This document shows positions 35,721-48,142 of a DNA stretch of 64,000 nt, piece after piece. The first letter of the stretch is position 1. Each line of letters begins with the position of its first letter. A program made the position numbers and the translations under genes. Where the stretch lies: assembly GCA_050084985.1 (NCBI GenBank), contig JBITNC010000001.1, forward strand, positions 21,266,001 to 21,330,000, in the 5' to 3' direction. The notes beneath the pieces were generated by a model. That model was not told the origin of the DNA. It searched no databases and worked only from the letters and a program-made list of their open reading frames with translations. The DNA comes from Nageia nagi. Lineage: Eukaryota; Pinophyta.

Positions 35721-36966
35721 ATATCAAAAAACTCCTTTAATAGTAGGTGGGTACCTTTCCCACTCTTCTAGGGTTAACTAAGCTCCCATTTTAATCAACC
35801 ATGGGTCCTCTTGGGTATCGATGTTTACTTCTACTATTTCTTCATAAAGATAGGACATTTCATCACTAAGTTGGGGAGACATAGGAAATGCCTCAAGTCA
35901 TGCATATAAAATTAGCCATAAGATATGGGAATAATAGAGAAGTAGCACTAGGAACCCAACACCATTGCCCCATTAAGGAATGAGAAGACTAACTATGAAA
36001 GAAAAACTACTTAGACCTATGAATGACTTGATAAAAAATAAATAAAAATAAATAAAAAAATTGATGGAAATGAAAATAAGGGTGGGGGTTTAACCTACAA
36101 TATATGCATCATCCATGCATACCTCCTCACTAAAATATTTCTAGTGTTGCATGAACCATATTGTGAGCTTATTTTCATTATATTTGGGGAACTCACTCTA
36201 TGCTCCTAGTTCTCAAGGATGGCATCATCATTTCTAAATATGTCTAGTTAAATTGGAGCTAAGGGGGTAATAATGGATCTACATAGTAAGCCTATAACTT
36301 CTCTATTATACTATTCATCATTTCATAATGTAACCATTCATCATATATAGCTTTGATGTAGTCTTGATCATTCCTATCCACATGTTGAATCCTTGGAGCT
36401 AATGAAGATAAGCTAGGTATAGAATAATCAAATCCAACACCATTTATTCTCTTATGTTGAACTTCATCTGAAATAGGATCTATGATGCCCTACACATTCT
36501 TACCTAATCCTTTTCCACCATACTAATATTTATGCATATATTCATTCACAAAACTAGAATCAATGCTATTGAAATGGATGCTTACTTGACTTGGTATTTT
36601 TTGCAAAATGAAAGTTGTATATTCACTATCATATGCACTTTTTTCTTTGTATTCTTAATAGAGGATATTTACATCTTCAACAAGATCATTGTTCTACTCA
36701 GGAATGGAGTAGTAATGCTAAACTTCAATATCCTCTTACTGGAACTACTATATTTATGGGATTGTAAAAGGTCATATGAGCTTGTTGAAGTTCTCCTAGA
36801 TGTCTATCTCCAAGATTTTGTATGCTCTAATGCTTACCTCTTATAGGGTGATAGTATTGATAGGTGTTGGGGTATCTTCTTCATTTTTGACCAAATTATG
36901 AGGAATCCAAAACCTCTCAAGTACTTGAAATACATCTATAGGATTTTCCTCTACATGAATAGAAAC
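35721..36966 (-). pseudogene. Element C protease-RT linker, broken
   Basis: Degenerate pol sequence joins protease to RT. Readable pieces include YIKAIYDEWLHYEMMNSIIE near 36300-36370 and EEIVEVNIDTQEDPWLIKMG near 35790-35855, which are typical of the segment ahead of Tat RT. No separate domain is present. Confidence 0.65.
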
Positions 36967-38030
36967 CTACTTACCTTTGTGCATGAATTTAATTAACTTA
37001 TGGAATGTGGAAGAAACAACCTTAATCTTATGGATCCATGGTCTATCAAGCAACAGGTTATATGGTAATTTCACTTGAAAAACATAAATATTTTGATGAA
37101 CCATTTTACCACCTACTTCAATAGGTATAGATACATATCTAATACATTGCTTTTTAGTATTATCAAACCATTTAATGCTAATAGTGGTTCTTTTCATTTA
37201 TGTATAAATGGAAGAAAAATATTTTTGCAATAATTCAACTAAACATACATTGATATTTGAACCAATATCAATCATTTTTTTAACAAGAACACTATGAATG
37301 TTAACATGGATATATAGTCCTAGATTTTTCTCAATAACATATACATTAGGTAATTTACTCTCTTGAAAGGAAAGCATGTTACAAACTAAATTAGTGTCAA
37401 TATTGCCTACTAACTTGATAAATTTAGAATCGAGAATATCTACATCACCTTTAATTTTCTTAAGTGCATCAAATAAAGTATTTTTATGATCAATTGGTAA
37501 TTGTAAAATTTTGAAAATACTTATCTTGGCGTGAGTTACCTTTAGTTTTTTAAGGATTTTTTGTGTACCATGATTACAAGAGACCTTTGTTCACTCTGTT
37601 GTAGCTGAATTGACACTTCCTCTAGGTCTTCCACTCTTAGTAGCACCATATAGTTCTTGATTAAATATTACATTTGATATGAGTGCTTTGACATATTTTG
37701 AATCAATTGCACATACCTCATACTATATCTTTCCATGATCCAATAATTTCCATAATTATTTTCTCAATATCATACATGCATTTGTTTTGTGACATTTTAC
37801 TTTATGATATTTGAAAAATTCCACTTCATTGTACTAAATAGGTTTATTATCATGAGTCCACCTAGCTATTACTTTTGATTAGGTTTGATTAATCTTTCTT
37901 GTAAATGGTCCTTGAACATAACTATAGGAGCCAAAAGTAACCTATTATTCTTCTTGAAATTTTTCTTTGCTTAGCTCTTTTATTTCTCTTTAGATGAGGG
38001 TTATTCTATGGCATGGATCTCTTTAGGTGG
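36967..38030 (-). pseudogene. Element C gag-protease linker and aspartic protease, broken
   Basis: The protease active site reads MIDIGSNINVC near 37245-37290, the expected DGG/DSG changed to DIG. The C-terminal half is open (36967-37197) and ends with YNLLLDRPWIHKIKVV, where the usual LLGRPWI has D for G. Upstream (to about 38030) is a decayed linker with KSGRPRGSVN. The protein is inactive. Confidence 0.82.
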
Positions 38031-39050
38031 GTGCAAGAAGTTGGGTCCACTTTAAGGTCAAAAAGTGGAAGTGGTTTCCTTTATTTTCAAATTTGGGTAT
38101 GATTGATATCAAAATTTAAAGCACTTAGACATCGAATCATGAAAAAGATCACTACGGTGAAAATGTAGTGCTTAAAGTCTAGTCTTCATATATATAATTT
38201 TTTCCAATACCTAGGTCATAGAATTTGAAATTTGATAGGATTAACAAAAAATACTTTTTTAAAAAAACCATTTTGGACCATACCATGCATGTGTCTGTCC
38301 ACCATAATTTGAAAAAAAATCAAGGTATTTTTTAAAGTTATTTTAGAAAAAAGATACCTAACACATTAGAACTTATCTTGGATATTTTTTCATAATTTTT
38401 GAATCAATAATTTTTTATTAATTTTATATTGAGCATGTTTGTGGTTTTGAAAAGTGCTCATATCCATACACCATAATTTGATCTAAACTTAATATTTTTT
38501 GCATTTTTTTAATTCTTATAGAGAATTCTATGAAGCTTGTCCCTATATATTTTTTTTTTCATAACCCCTCTAAAAAATAAACTTATTAAGAAAATACAAG
38601 ACCCTCATATTTCAAGTATATGCATCACTTTTACTAAAACATTATTAGAAAAATATAAAATCATATCCAATTGTAAAAAATATTACCTATTTGAAATATA
38701 CACTCTTAAATCTATAATGGGGTTTTAATTCATAAATAAATTCTACCAAAAACTTCATCAAATGTATGCTTGAAGTTGATATTTTCCATTCAAATTAGCA
38801 TGAACATATACTTGTAAGTCCAAGGCTAAGTGTTGGCTCACCAAGCCTTTTTCAAACCTAAATTCAAGGTGAAATTAAAGATTCAAATATCAAAAATCTA
38901 ATATATTAGGATCTTGATATTTGTACATATTTTAGCTTTAAATATTGGGTAAGTTCATGTAATATAGGGCTATGAACATTAATTTAGGGTGGATATTATG
39001 GATAAACATGTTTATGACATGAGATTTAGATAAGGTTTCATAAATCATGC
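38031..39050. other. About 1 kb of unexplained sequence within element C gag
   Basis: Gag readable on both sides (to about 39050 and from 38030 on) is interrupted by AT-rich sequence with no retroelement motif. The most likely explanation is another insertion such as a solo LTR or DNA element, but I found neither terminal inverted repeats nor target duplications. Confidence 0.4.
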
Positions 39051-39607
39051 TCCATATCTTTTGAAACCTTTGGGAAAATTTATCACATTGCTATTTGGAG
39101 ATTGGATAGCACTAACTAGATCTAAAACTATAATTTATCTAGAAGGACAATAATTGAAATGGATATAAAATTCTAAGACAAGTTGTAAATAGTAGTTAAT
39201 TGACTTAATAGGTAAAGAAAAGTACCAATTAAGTGCATCACCTATGAATGTAGTAGAGAAGTATTTAGCTATCAAGTTATCATTCATCCTAAATTTTAAT
39301 TCAAACTTCATTCAAAAGCCTTGATATAAGCCATAGGATCTCCCTCACCATTGAATGTATAAAAAATAGGCTCCACTTGGAAATTAGGTAACCTATTATT
39401 GTGAATCTCATCATATATTGGATTTATATCCCTAGTCATAGGTGGAACACCTCCAAAGGATTGAGTATTGCCCCTAGTGTTAGAAGCTTCACTTTGCTCT
39501 TCATTTCCATATAGCATCTTCTTGAGATTATCTCTAGTGGCCCCATCAAATCTATTAACCATGGAAAGAAATTGATCAGGTTCTATTCTTGAATACAACC
39601 TGATCAA
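39050..39607 (-). pseudogene. Element C gag, broken
   Basis: An open stretch of 99 codons (39607-39308) starts MIRLYSRIEPDQFLSMVNRF and contains FYTFNGEGDPMAYIKAFE, the usual gag core entry. After a frame change it continues FIGDALNWYFSLPIKSINYY and DLVSAIQSPNSNVINFPK, giving the rest of the capsid-like core. It is then interrupted by the unexplained 1-kb stretch. Whether 39607 is the true start is not certain. Confidence 0.8.
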
Positions 39608-40447
39608 TTTTGGTGCAACTAGTGAAGGATAATGCGATGTATCAAAAAATATTAAAGTTAACCAATTATTATAATTGAAAAAATTAATTATTAGGGTTAT
39701 TTATAGAATAATTAAATTTGTCAATTAACTATGAAATAATAAGAAATAGATGACATGAAAAATAGAAATTATCTAATTGACCTTAACCTATCAAAATTGG
39801 AATTATAAAAGATACAAACATATTATAGATGCCTAAAATAATTTATTATTTATTTAATAAATCATATTTAGACTTCCTAAATGATTTATTGCAATATTAC
39901 AAATATCAAGATAAAGGTTATATTACAATATGCTAGGGCCAATGTAATGTCATATGTTATGGTTCATTTTTAATTTATCTTAAATACAATAAAGTTTTAT
40001 ATTATTGCTAGAGGTCAGCCTTCACTCCTTTCCATGTATTTGCAGGCTATATATGCGAGTGGAATAGGTTGATTTCCACATATAAAAGCTTCTAATATGA
40101 AAAGATCTCTTATAGGTGGTTGTCTCTCATAATCTTCATCAAGAAACAATATCTCTAAATGCCACCTATTATGAGAAATTGTTATACTCTAAGATCTAAA
40201 ATTTTCTATCTTTTTTAACTCCATAATTATACATATTCAATGTTGTTAATTGCATGAGTCTTGAGGATAGAGGGTTTTAGATTTGAATGGTAAAATATAT
40301 TGATCCAAGCATAAAAAATCCATTATAATCCCACCTCTAATCTAATCCTAATCCTTTGAAGATCCATTACCATTTTAATTTGAGGATTATACATACACTT
40401 CATATCAAGTGTATGCTTTTCATGTATATTTGTTGTATCTGATATAG
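39608..40447. other. AT-rich segment between elements C and E
   Basis: This should include the leader and possibly part of the 5' LTR of element C. I recognise no LTR ends, coding sequence or tandem repeat. Confidence 0.4.
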
Positions 40448-40528
40448 TGTACATATCTAGCTCTTCTTATGTTGTAGATAATTTTATTTATTATTTATAT
40501 TCATATTTTATATAATTTAGGGTCTTTA
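40448..40528 (+). repeat. Element E left terminal repeat (81 bp)
   Basis: This 81-bp direct repeat matches 48143-48223 at about 86 percent by eye. It is followed by TTTTGGTTAACTTGACATT, which resembles the candidate primer-binding site of element B (TTTTGGTGAATTTGATATG at 6066). Position and composition fit an LTR, but the length is much shorter than usual for a gypsy element of this size. Confidence 0.6.
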
Positions 40529-40640
40529 TTTTGGTTAACTTGACATTCTTATACACATAGATTCCATTTTAGGGAATCCCTTCCTAGGATTTATAAATCC
40601 ATTCATGTTATTATCTCTTCCCTTACCTAAGGTGCTTATA

Positions 40641-41412
40641 GTAATGGCTTAAGAAAATGATAAAACTAGGGTTTATTCTACTTATATTCCAAAGATGAAT
40701 TTCAATAAAGAACAACCTCGAGTTTTCTATAAATAAGATACATTTTAATGATATCAAGAGAAGTATTAAGGTTAATCTTGATATACCTATACAAATGCAA
40801 GAGCCTAATCCCAATGATAGAATGGATACTGATGAGGATAATGATATTGAATATACAAATTCTAGCAAAATAATGGATATTATTGGAGAAACCCTAATAA
40901 TTTTAATATGTCTATCAATGATTATGATTTTGATAATGTAAGTCTAGGAAGCCATGGTGATACTTCTGATAGTGATGCTAAAATTGAAGAATTAGATAGA
41001 AATACTTGCCATGTTAGATTAGTAAAATTGCTATCAAATAAACAAAATTTGGATTATTATCTTACTAACAATGTTGAAGAGGTTATATATATCCTAACAA
41101 CTTATGAGTTATTAGTTCTAAGTAGATCCAATGACTCTGCAATCCTCAAATAGTGTATTTTCTTAAAAAAATATAGATTTCATAAAATGGAGGGATTCTA
41201 TCATCAAGAAAAATATTATTAATGATATGGGTTGTATGCATGCTACTAATAATGTAGAAGTAGAGGATCCTAAACCTTTGAAAGAGGTGATCATTAAAGA
41301 TTCCAATAACAAGAGTGAAGCATATTTTGAACCCTTAATAATCTATTCTAAAGATCATAATCCAAGTGTTATTTTTTCAAAATCACAGTCTAAAGATAGG
41401 GTAACATTCTGA
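40641..41412 (+). pseudogene. Element E ORF between terminal repeat and gag, function unknown
   Basis: Readable pieces start near 40641 (MA-stop-ENDKTRVYSTYIPKMNF), pass an acidic stretch (NDRMDTDEDNDIEYTN near 40815), then MSINDYDFDNVSLGSHGDTS (40908 onward) and the 41227-41412 stretch ending at TGA. Frame changes separate them. I recognise no domain. Some Tat elements, such as Ogre, carry an extra ORF ahead of gag; this may be one. Confidence 0.45.
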
Positions 41413-43359
41413 CATTCTTTATTTTTTCATTCCTTTCAAATAAAATCATTCATAATTCCCATTTCCTACTTCCCTTTCATGAATTTGTAGATATTGGAAG
41501 TGATATTTATTCTTTATACTTAGTCAATATTATCAAATTTTGCTTAGTCTCAATAAAGTTTGGGTGTTATCAATAATTTGATTTCTATCAATGTAAATAG
41601 GTCTTTAATAATTTTGGTAACTTAACTGCTATAATGTTTAAAAGTGGGAAATTTCATGTAAATAACCTCTAAAGGTTGATCATAGCTCATTTGGGTGTAT
41701 TCCAGTAACTGTACATAGGTGTAAGATCATAAGGTGTCATAAATATGTGTAAGTCATGTTTGGGAAGTGTTGTAATATATCTAGAAAATAATATAGCATG
41801 TAAGGGAAGTAAATGTCTAATTCTAATCTAGGTACTATAGAAAACTAAGTTTTTTCAAGAAATATTGTAAATATGAGTTTCTATTGAGTCAAAGTTAGTC
41901 AAAGTTACTAGCAGGTAATACTGTAAAATCCATGGATTTCTAGAGAAAAAGTTCCAACATGTGTCCAAAATCAATGGGAGATATTGTAAGAATTTCATCC
42001 TCTAAGATCTACCAATTTATAGTAATGATGTCATACCTATGTTTTGAAAATAAAAGGAGCTAAGGTAATCTTTAGCAGGTACTATATAAAGAATATTTAG
42101 CACTAGATATTTTAGAATACCAACAAATAGAACCCATCAATTTTGAGTGATGATGTGAGACATTTTATCAAAAATTGATAGGTGTTAAAGAAAATCTCTT
42201 CCTTTAATAAATACTACCAAAAGAAAGTATAACCCACCATACTAAGAAAGGAATAATGAGTTAAGGAGAACACCCAAGTCCACTTAATCATGAGTGTTTA
42301 ACTCTTAGGACTCTATCAATATGTTTACCATGAATCATTTATATATGACAATAGCAATTCTTCTTTGTATTGTAATGATACATTCTTTATTTCCCTCACT
42401 ATCCCATGCAACCATGATCTATAGTAATAACTATAAATGGTTGCAAAAAGTTAGATGACTACTGATAGAACATAAAGACATTCTATACCAATCAAGCTAA
42501 TAGACCATTCTTTCATAATCATCTACAATTGTAATAAGATGTAGTCAATGATAGATTAGAAGGATTATAGCTAGGAAGTATAATAGTTCAGAGAGATTCA
42601 ACTCTTAGACATTGGTGCTAATTGTACTTAATCATTATGCAATCTAGCATAGTTTTGATTATAATTTGTACATTTGGAAATAGTTCCTTATATTGTTCTT
42701 AATCAATAGAGTAATTAGGAGTAGTAATGGTGGAAAACTACCCAATGGTAGAGGTAAATATATAAATAGTGGACTATTATAGGTACAAAAGGTTAGAAAT
42801 TATAGAAACTTTTTCTAGTGTATGAGATGCTTAATGCATGATAATACAATATGATGATGCTTTGACCTTCATAGTTTGTGGCTATTCATTATGTTTTGGT
42901 AAATGTTATGCATAAAATATTATCTTAAGTTGTGGCTATGTATTGTGATTACAAGACCCGAAGAGTAACATAGTTTGTTATTCATAATCTTGGCTATGGA
43001 TTACTTCCTATGTGGTAATGCCTAGGCTCGTCAGTTTTAGTCTGTTTACCCTACTTTGTTTATTTATCTCTTTTTAGTCACTCTTATCTTTTTATCTCTT
43101 TCTAGTTACTTTTAACCTTAATCATAGATAGGAACCACCTATAATCTAAAGATTGAGCAAAAAATCCCAATGAGCACACTCTTCGACCATTTTTTACTCT
43201 TTCAAGGACCCTACTATTATAGGCAATGGAGAACACAACCAAACCAAACCCTTGAGGTTACATTATATCAATCAATAGTAGAAAAGTCCATTTTTAACTC
43301 ATCTAATGGGATGAAAACTAAATTCATATTTAGTGGGCATGAAGAGGCTAGATAGATAT
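41413..43359. other. Element E non-coding stretch ahead of gag
   Basis: About 1.9 kb without recognisable protein or repeat. The open stretch at 43170-43355 (MSTLFDHFLLFQGPYYY) lies just before gag and could be its N-terminus, but it is out of phase with the gag core. Confidence 0.4.
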
Positions 43360-44690
43360 GTCTAGTAAGCTATCATTTAGTACTTTTAAAGATTATAAAG
43401 CTTTTTACCTTATTAGTGACTCTACTATCAAGCAATCAATATTTTGAACCCTGGCACCTCCAAAATGTAGACTTACTAGAAGTAGTGCTAGAAATTCTTT
43501 AAGATAGGCTATATTTCAAGAGTTATTAGTTCTTAATAAGAGGATTAGATGAAATATTTCCTAGATATTAACTCCTCAAATTCCCTTGAGAGCTATTCCA
43601 TTATCAACCATATTTGAATTTGCTTTACAAAATCCTCCACTTCATACTAGTGATCCAAATATGGTCCTAGCTACTCCTACTGATTTCTTTACTTGGAACA
43701 ATGGCCATCCCTTGGATTTCCTTGCTAATTCCCTAACTATTCCTTAAGAAACTTTTAAATTTTTTCCTAAATATGATGGTTCTATAAAGACTCCATATGA
43801 AAATTATTAGGATATCTATCTTTTAGCTTCAAGCTTTGATATTACTAATGAAACTATTATGATCAGATTGCAATCATATTCTTTTGAAAGAAAAGGAATG
43901 GTTTAGAACTCTCATCCTCTTATATACAAATACATGGGGAGAGTTATGTTAAGTCATAATTAAAAGATTTTCTACTAATGGTGATTATAGTACCTTTTTA
44001 AACCTTATAACATGTATCAAAAGGCACTATCATGAGTCTATTAATGATTTTAACATAAGATTTGAAAAAAAATGAAAATCTATTCTAGTAAAGATTAGAC
44101 CAACAAATGCATAAGTCTTGGTATCCTATAGAAAGCTTTCCTCCTTGATCTTAATATGCTTACTATCATGTTTGGAGATACTTTCCATGATTTATACTAG
44201 GCAACTAAAACTTTTGATTATACCTTGGTATCCTTTAAAAAGATGAAGCCATGATCTATCATTCCTTTGTTTTTTAATTTGCCTCTTAAACAAGCTTCTC
44301 AAATCAAATCCTCTTATAGACCTTACCATAGTTGATTTTGGTTTTTTGGTTATGTTGAAGAATAAGCTAACTATGTTCAAATCAAATCCTCTTCTTTATT
44401 AATTTTGCAACAAGCTCAAGTCACTCAACAAAATCAATAAACTATTCCAACTCAGCAAGATCCAAAAAGAGCTAATGCTCCTTTGATCCAACCATTGAAT
44501 CAAGAGAATCAACTTCTTAGATATCCAAGTAATATTTATTAGGATCCCAATAATACTACCTCTATAGCAGGAAATCTTGTTGCAACCAAAAAAGAAATCC
44601 CTAAAAAAGAATGGTATCATACATTAAGATATTCTTTCATCACTAATCATCATAAAAAGAAAAAGGCAACTTAGAAGTTTAGATCACATC
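43360..44690 (+). pseudogene. Element E gag, broken
   Basis: The gag core begins near 43740 with ETFKFFPKYDGSIKTPYENY and continues DIYLLASSFDITNETIMIRL, as in gypsy gag (an aspartate- and leucine-rich helix set before a tryptophan block). Farther on, IKRHYHESINDFNIRFE (near 44010-44065) corresponds to the later gag helices. A lysine-rich tail runs into the solo LTR at 44695. Many stops occur, mainly TAG. Confidence 0.65.
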
Positions 44691-44694
44691 AACC

Positions 44695-45311
44695 TATTAT
44701 GTGTGGAGCATGATTGTTCAGAGTTCTTTGTTTCATCTAGATGTATACCCCAAGATGTTTGTACACCCCTCCATGCAGGGGGGTTGCAAGGGGGACTTGT
44801 CCCCCCTATGGGGGTTTAGGGGGGACCATCCTCCCCAATTGGGGGGTCCGAGGGCTAGCAGTCCCCCGGTGGGGGTTCAGGGGTAGCACCCTTGAAGCTA
44901 AAAATAGATGTAAAATCATCTTGTAAAAGTATAGTAATTTCTAATCAATCTGGGCCATTCATTAGGTAGATGATCTGATGGTAGAACTTATGTTTAGTTT
45001 AGGGTTTCTTTTTTCCCTAAATGGTAACTCCTCTCTTTGTATAAGGACATTGTAATAGACATGATTGGTGAGTGAGAAATAGAGACGTGAGATGTGAGAG
45101 AAAATAGAGGATATTACAATAGATCTACTATAGGTTGTATCTCTTCATTTTGCTAGATAATAGAAAGGAAGGACTAGCTGTTTAGTGTGGACATAGCCCA
45201 AACTGGGTGAACCACATATATCTATGTCTCTCTTGTTTATGCATTTTCTATGTTTATATTGTTTGCAATATTTTATGTGTTCCATTACTCCATAATATAT
45301 AATTTCTAACA
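44695..45311 (+). repeat. Solo LTR (617 bp) inside element E, with GC-rich hairpin repeats
   Basis: Perfect target duplications CAACC (44690-44694 and 45312-45316) flank it. It starts TATTATGTGTGGAGC, consistent with a TG-to-TA change of a copia-type TGTTATGTGTGG start, and ends TTTCTAACA. The target lies in the gag-protease linker, which is readable again afterwards (MEELKKTPSKISIFDVLRTP near 45360). A GC-rich array occupies 44778-44900. No internal region remains, so the source element is unknown; the ends suggest copia. Confidence 0.85.
44778..44900 (+). repeat. Four-unit GC-rich hairpin array
   Basis: Units starting with five or six G begin at 44778, 44810, 44841 and 44871 (spacing 30-32 bp). 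Each holds complementary G and C runs; the first contains GGGGGACTTGTCCCCC, a 7-bp stem with a 2-base loop. Many runs of four or more G on one strand could also form quadruplexes. The block stands out sharply from the AT-rich surroundings. Confidence 0.9.
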
Positions 45312-45316
45312 CAACC

Positions 45317-45960
45317 TACTAAAATAAGTAAGTTTTCCCCTTATGCTCCATATAATATTATGGAAGAATTAAAGAAAACACCTTCTAAAATATCAATATT
45401 TGATGTATTAAGGACTCCAAGTCAAATTAACCTTTTGCAAGAATCTTTGAAGATTAAAAATAATAAGAAAAGGGTAAATTAGGGAAAAATGATTTTTGTA
45501 ATATCTAATGATGTCCCTCCACCTTCTATAGGAATAAGAAAACCCATACTTTTCTACCAATCCCTTAGACTAAAAGGTTGGGTAGTTAATAATTATATGA
45601 TAGATATCAGAGCTATAATTACTTTTATTTCCAAAATAGTTGCAAATGAAATGAAACTGTATATTACTCAATGCATATATGGAGTCATATAATTAGATTC
45701 TTTCTTAGTAGATGTTGTTGGTAGTGTTAAAGGAGTTTCAATAACTTTGAATGCATTCCCTAATATCTATTTCATTCAAGATATTATTATTATTGATCTT
45801 CCACCTCTATTTGCAATATGTTTATCGAGAGAGTTTACTACTAAATTGGGAGGGTATCTAGTTATACACATCTTCTACTCCTCTTTCAAAATAAACAAGA
45901 AAAGATTCTAAATGAGGGTACCAAAAGTATTCATCTTAAGAATATCACAAAGAAAAATTA
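45317..45960 (+). pseudogene. Element E protease region, broken
   Basis: It is readable from 45360. The open stretch 45489-45692 reads VNNYMIDIRAIITFISK, where a DTG/DSG-like triplet should stand but DIR is seen. In a shifted frame, DLPPLFAICLSREF and LGGYLVIHIFYSS follow (45795-45885), a block that I recognise from the end of the protease region in some plant gypsy polyproteins. The active site is lost. Confidence 0.65.
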
Positions 45961-46144
45961 TTTGAATGGCCCTAAAATAGTAGAAGTGTTTAAAAGAGAT
46001 ATGCTTAGAGAAATATTATTAACAAAAATTCTTTCAACAAATGACCTCAATTACCAAGTCACTAATATTAGCATGGGAAACTATTATTTATATGAAAATG
46101 TGCATCCAATATCAATAACAACTAAAATGGAGCATGAAATATAG

Positions 46145-46500
46145 ATAATGTACTTTGATGGAGCTAGATGTAAACATGGTTGTAGGGTTGGTGTTGTCTT
46201 TAAATCACCATAAGGACTTATGAGAAGATTCTCATTCAGATTTGCATGGGTTGCATAAATAATGCTACTAAATACAAAGCCCTATGTTTAGGGTTATTTA
46301 AAGCTATCAACATATGCATTAGATGTTTTAATGATTCTAAACTATTCATAAAGCAAATTATAAACTAAATCAATTCAAAACATCACTATCTAAATACCTA
46401 TAGGAATAGGGTATGGGACTTACTAGAGTCATTCCTAGCAATTAATTTTATCTCTATTTATACAAGGTACCACCAAGTTGCTGATGCACTTACTAGTAAG
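46145..46500 (+). pseudogene. Element E aRNH, located upstream of RT, broken
   Basis: It reads MYFDGARCKHGCRVGVVF (first aspartate present), then after a frameshift CINNATKYKALCLGLFKA, where the expected E-Y-E-A-L has lysines, and NDSKLFIKQI (second aspartate present). The equivalent in elements B, C and G lies after the gypsy RNase H. Downstream, YTRYHQVADALTSKGAHY near 46455 marks the end of the domain. Confidence 0.8.
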
Positions 46501-47640
46501 GGGGCACATTATAACCCTACTAATTATAAAAGAGGAAGCTTTAAAGTTAAAATCCAATGTAGGCTATCAGTACATGGTATTACAAAATTCTTACAGGTAT
46601 TTGGCTCTGATGAGAATATCATGAATTTCTTGTTAGATGAGATAGTTTCTCATACCTTTGGTATTGAAGAACTACCTAACTATTTTTAGGAGTTAGATGT
46701 GATATAAATTAGGAATAATGTTATCTCAAAAGGTTTACTCTCTTATGAAAGGTTGTTTGACTCTAAAGATGTTAAAAAGAATAAAACATTGGTTATTAAA
46801 AAAAAGGGTAATATTGAGCTAGAAGTAGAACTCGAGAAATATATAAAGGTTGGATCAAAGTGTTTTGAAGAAGAGAAAATGATCATTTTTTAAATATATC
46901 ATTAGTTATAAAAGGTGATTACTTGTACTTATGATGATATAAAAATATATTATAAAAATATGATTCAACACACCATTGAGCTTGAGATAAAGGCAAAACC
47001 ATATAGATAAAATTAGAGGTAGGTCAACCCAAAAATAGAAGAAGCTATGAATTAGGAGTTAATTAAACTACTAGATTCTAAAATTATTTATCCTATCAAG
47101 CATTATTCTTGGGTTGCTAATCTTATACTAGTAAGAAAAAAGAGTGGAGAAATCAAGTTGTTTTTAGAATTTAAAAATATGAATCAAGTGTCTCTCAAGG
47201 ATAACTATCATCTCCCTCCCATGGAGCAAATATTGTACACAGTAGTTGGAACATGCTATTTTTCTATGATTTATGGCTACTTTGGATTCAATCAAATTTA
47301 TGTAAAGGATGAGGATCAATTCAAAAGTACATTCATAACTAAATTGATAATATTTGCATTTCAAACAATGCCTTTCAGTCTCTCAAATGCTAGGGCTACC
47401 TTTCAAAGAGCCATGGACCACACCTTTGGTGATTTAATAAATAAGATTATTCTTATCTACCTAGATGATATTACTATTTTTTCCAAAAGTAGAGAAAATC
47501 ATTTGCATTATCTTAGGTAAATTTTTGAAAAGTATATAGAATTCAAGATTTAAATTAATCCCAAAATTCTATTTTTATGGTTAACTAAGGAAAATTTCTT
47601 GGTTATATTGTCTCAAAAAAGGGATTGAAAATTGATCTAG
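46501..47640 (+). pseudogene. Element E reverse transcriptase with N-terminal linker, broken
   Basis: The linker (KGLLSYERLFDSKDVKKNK near 46731) leads to RT: IEEAMN-stop-ELIKLLDSKIIYPI and YSWVANLILVRKKSGEIKLF (near 47030-47163), then the open stretch 47158-47520 with NQVSLKDNYHLPPMEQIL, FQTMPFSLSNARATFQRA and YLDD at 47458-47469. The catalytic YLDD is intact, but the upstream aspartate block reads SMIYGYFGFNQI, where the usual MLDGFSGYNQ has tyrosine at the aspartate. The protein is therefore inactive. Confidence 0.88.
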
Positions 47641-48142
47641 ATAGAGTGAAAACTATTGAAGCATTTCTTTTACCTTCAAATAAGAAAGCCTTGTAATCTT
47701 TTTTTGGTCAAATCAATTTTGTTAAGTTTATTAATTACTTTTTATAAATTATTTTTCCAATCATAGCAATGTTAAAGAAAGATATATTATCCTAGTTAGA
47801 GGAAGTGAAGCAAGTATTTTAGGACATTAAAGAGGTCATAATAGAAGCTTCTATTTTGAAAAACCCTAATTTTTTCAAAAAAATTTATTATGTATGCATA
47901 TGGAGTAGAAAAAAGTGTTAATACTATTCTAGCATAAAAGAAATTCCAAAAGGAAGAACATCCTATTGCCTTTCATAGCCAAACATTGCATGATCATAAA
48001 AAAGGTATTAATTTATTGAGAAGCAAGTGTTTTCCATAATGAAAGGACTTAAGAAGTTTAAGCATTATTTGTCCCATAATAAAATTCTTGTATATACTAT
48101 TCACCCTAATGTAAGAAATTGTGTCATTTAAGGAGAATTAGA
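47641..48142 (+). pseudogene. Element E gypsy RNase H, broken, ending at the right terminal repeat
   Basis: RT connection near 47640 (DLDRVKTIEAFLLPSNKKAL), then RNase H features: IEKQVFSIMKGLKKFKHYL near 48016-48072 and KILVYTIHPNVRNCVI near 48080-48129. The terminal repeat starts 10-15 bases later. No integrase motif follows before or after the repeat. Stops are frequent. Confidence 0.75.

Larger units (their letters stand above)
27890..39607 (-). mobile_element. Element C: minus-strand Tat-lineage gypsy element, interrupted by element D
   Basis: Reading from right to left the order is gag (39607 to about 39050), an unexplained 1-kb insertion, gag-protease linker and protease (to 36967), RT, RNase H, aRNH (to 33883), element D, then integrase (29260 to 27890). 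The aRNH-to-integrase linker (DAMASVS) is restored exactly when D and one copy of its GCATC duplication are removed. No LTR of C could be identified with confidence at either end, so it is probably truncated on both sides. Confidence 0.85.

Noticed and set aside
44701-44926. Two overlapping open stretches across the GC-rich array
   Set aside because: Glycine- and proline-rich translations are a by-product of G and C runs inside a solo LTR.
46701-47150. Integrase hidden between aRNH and RT of element E
   Set aside because: The segment reads as the linker and N-terminus of RT. No zinc-binding or DDE motif is present.
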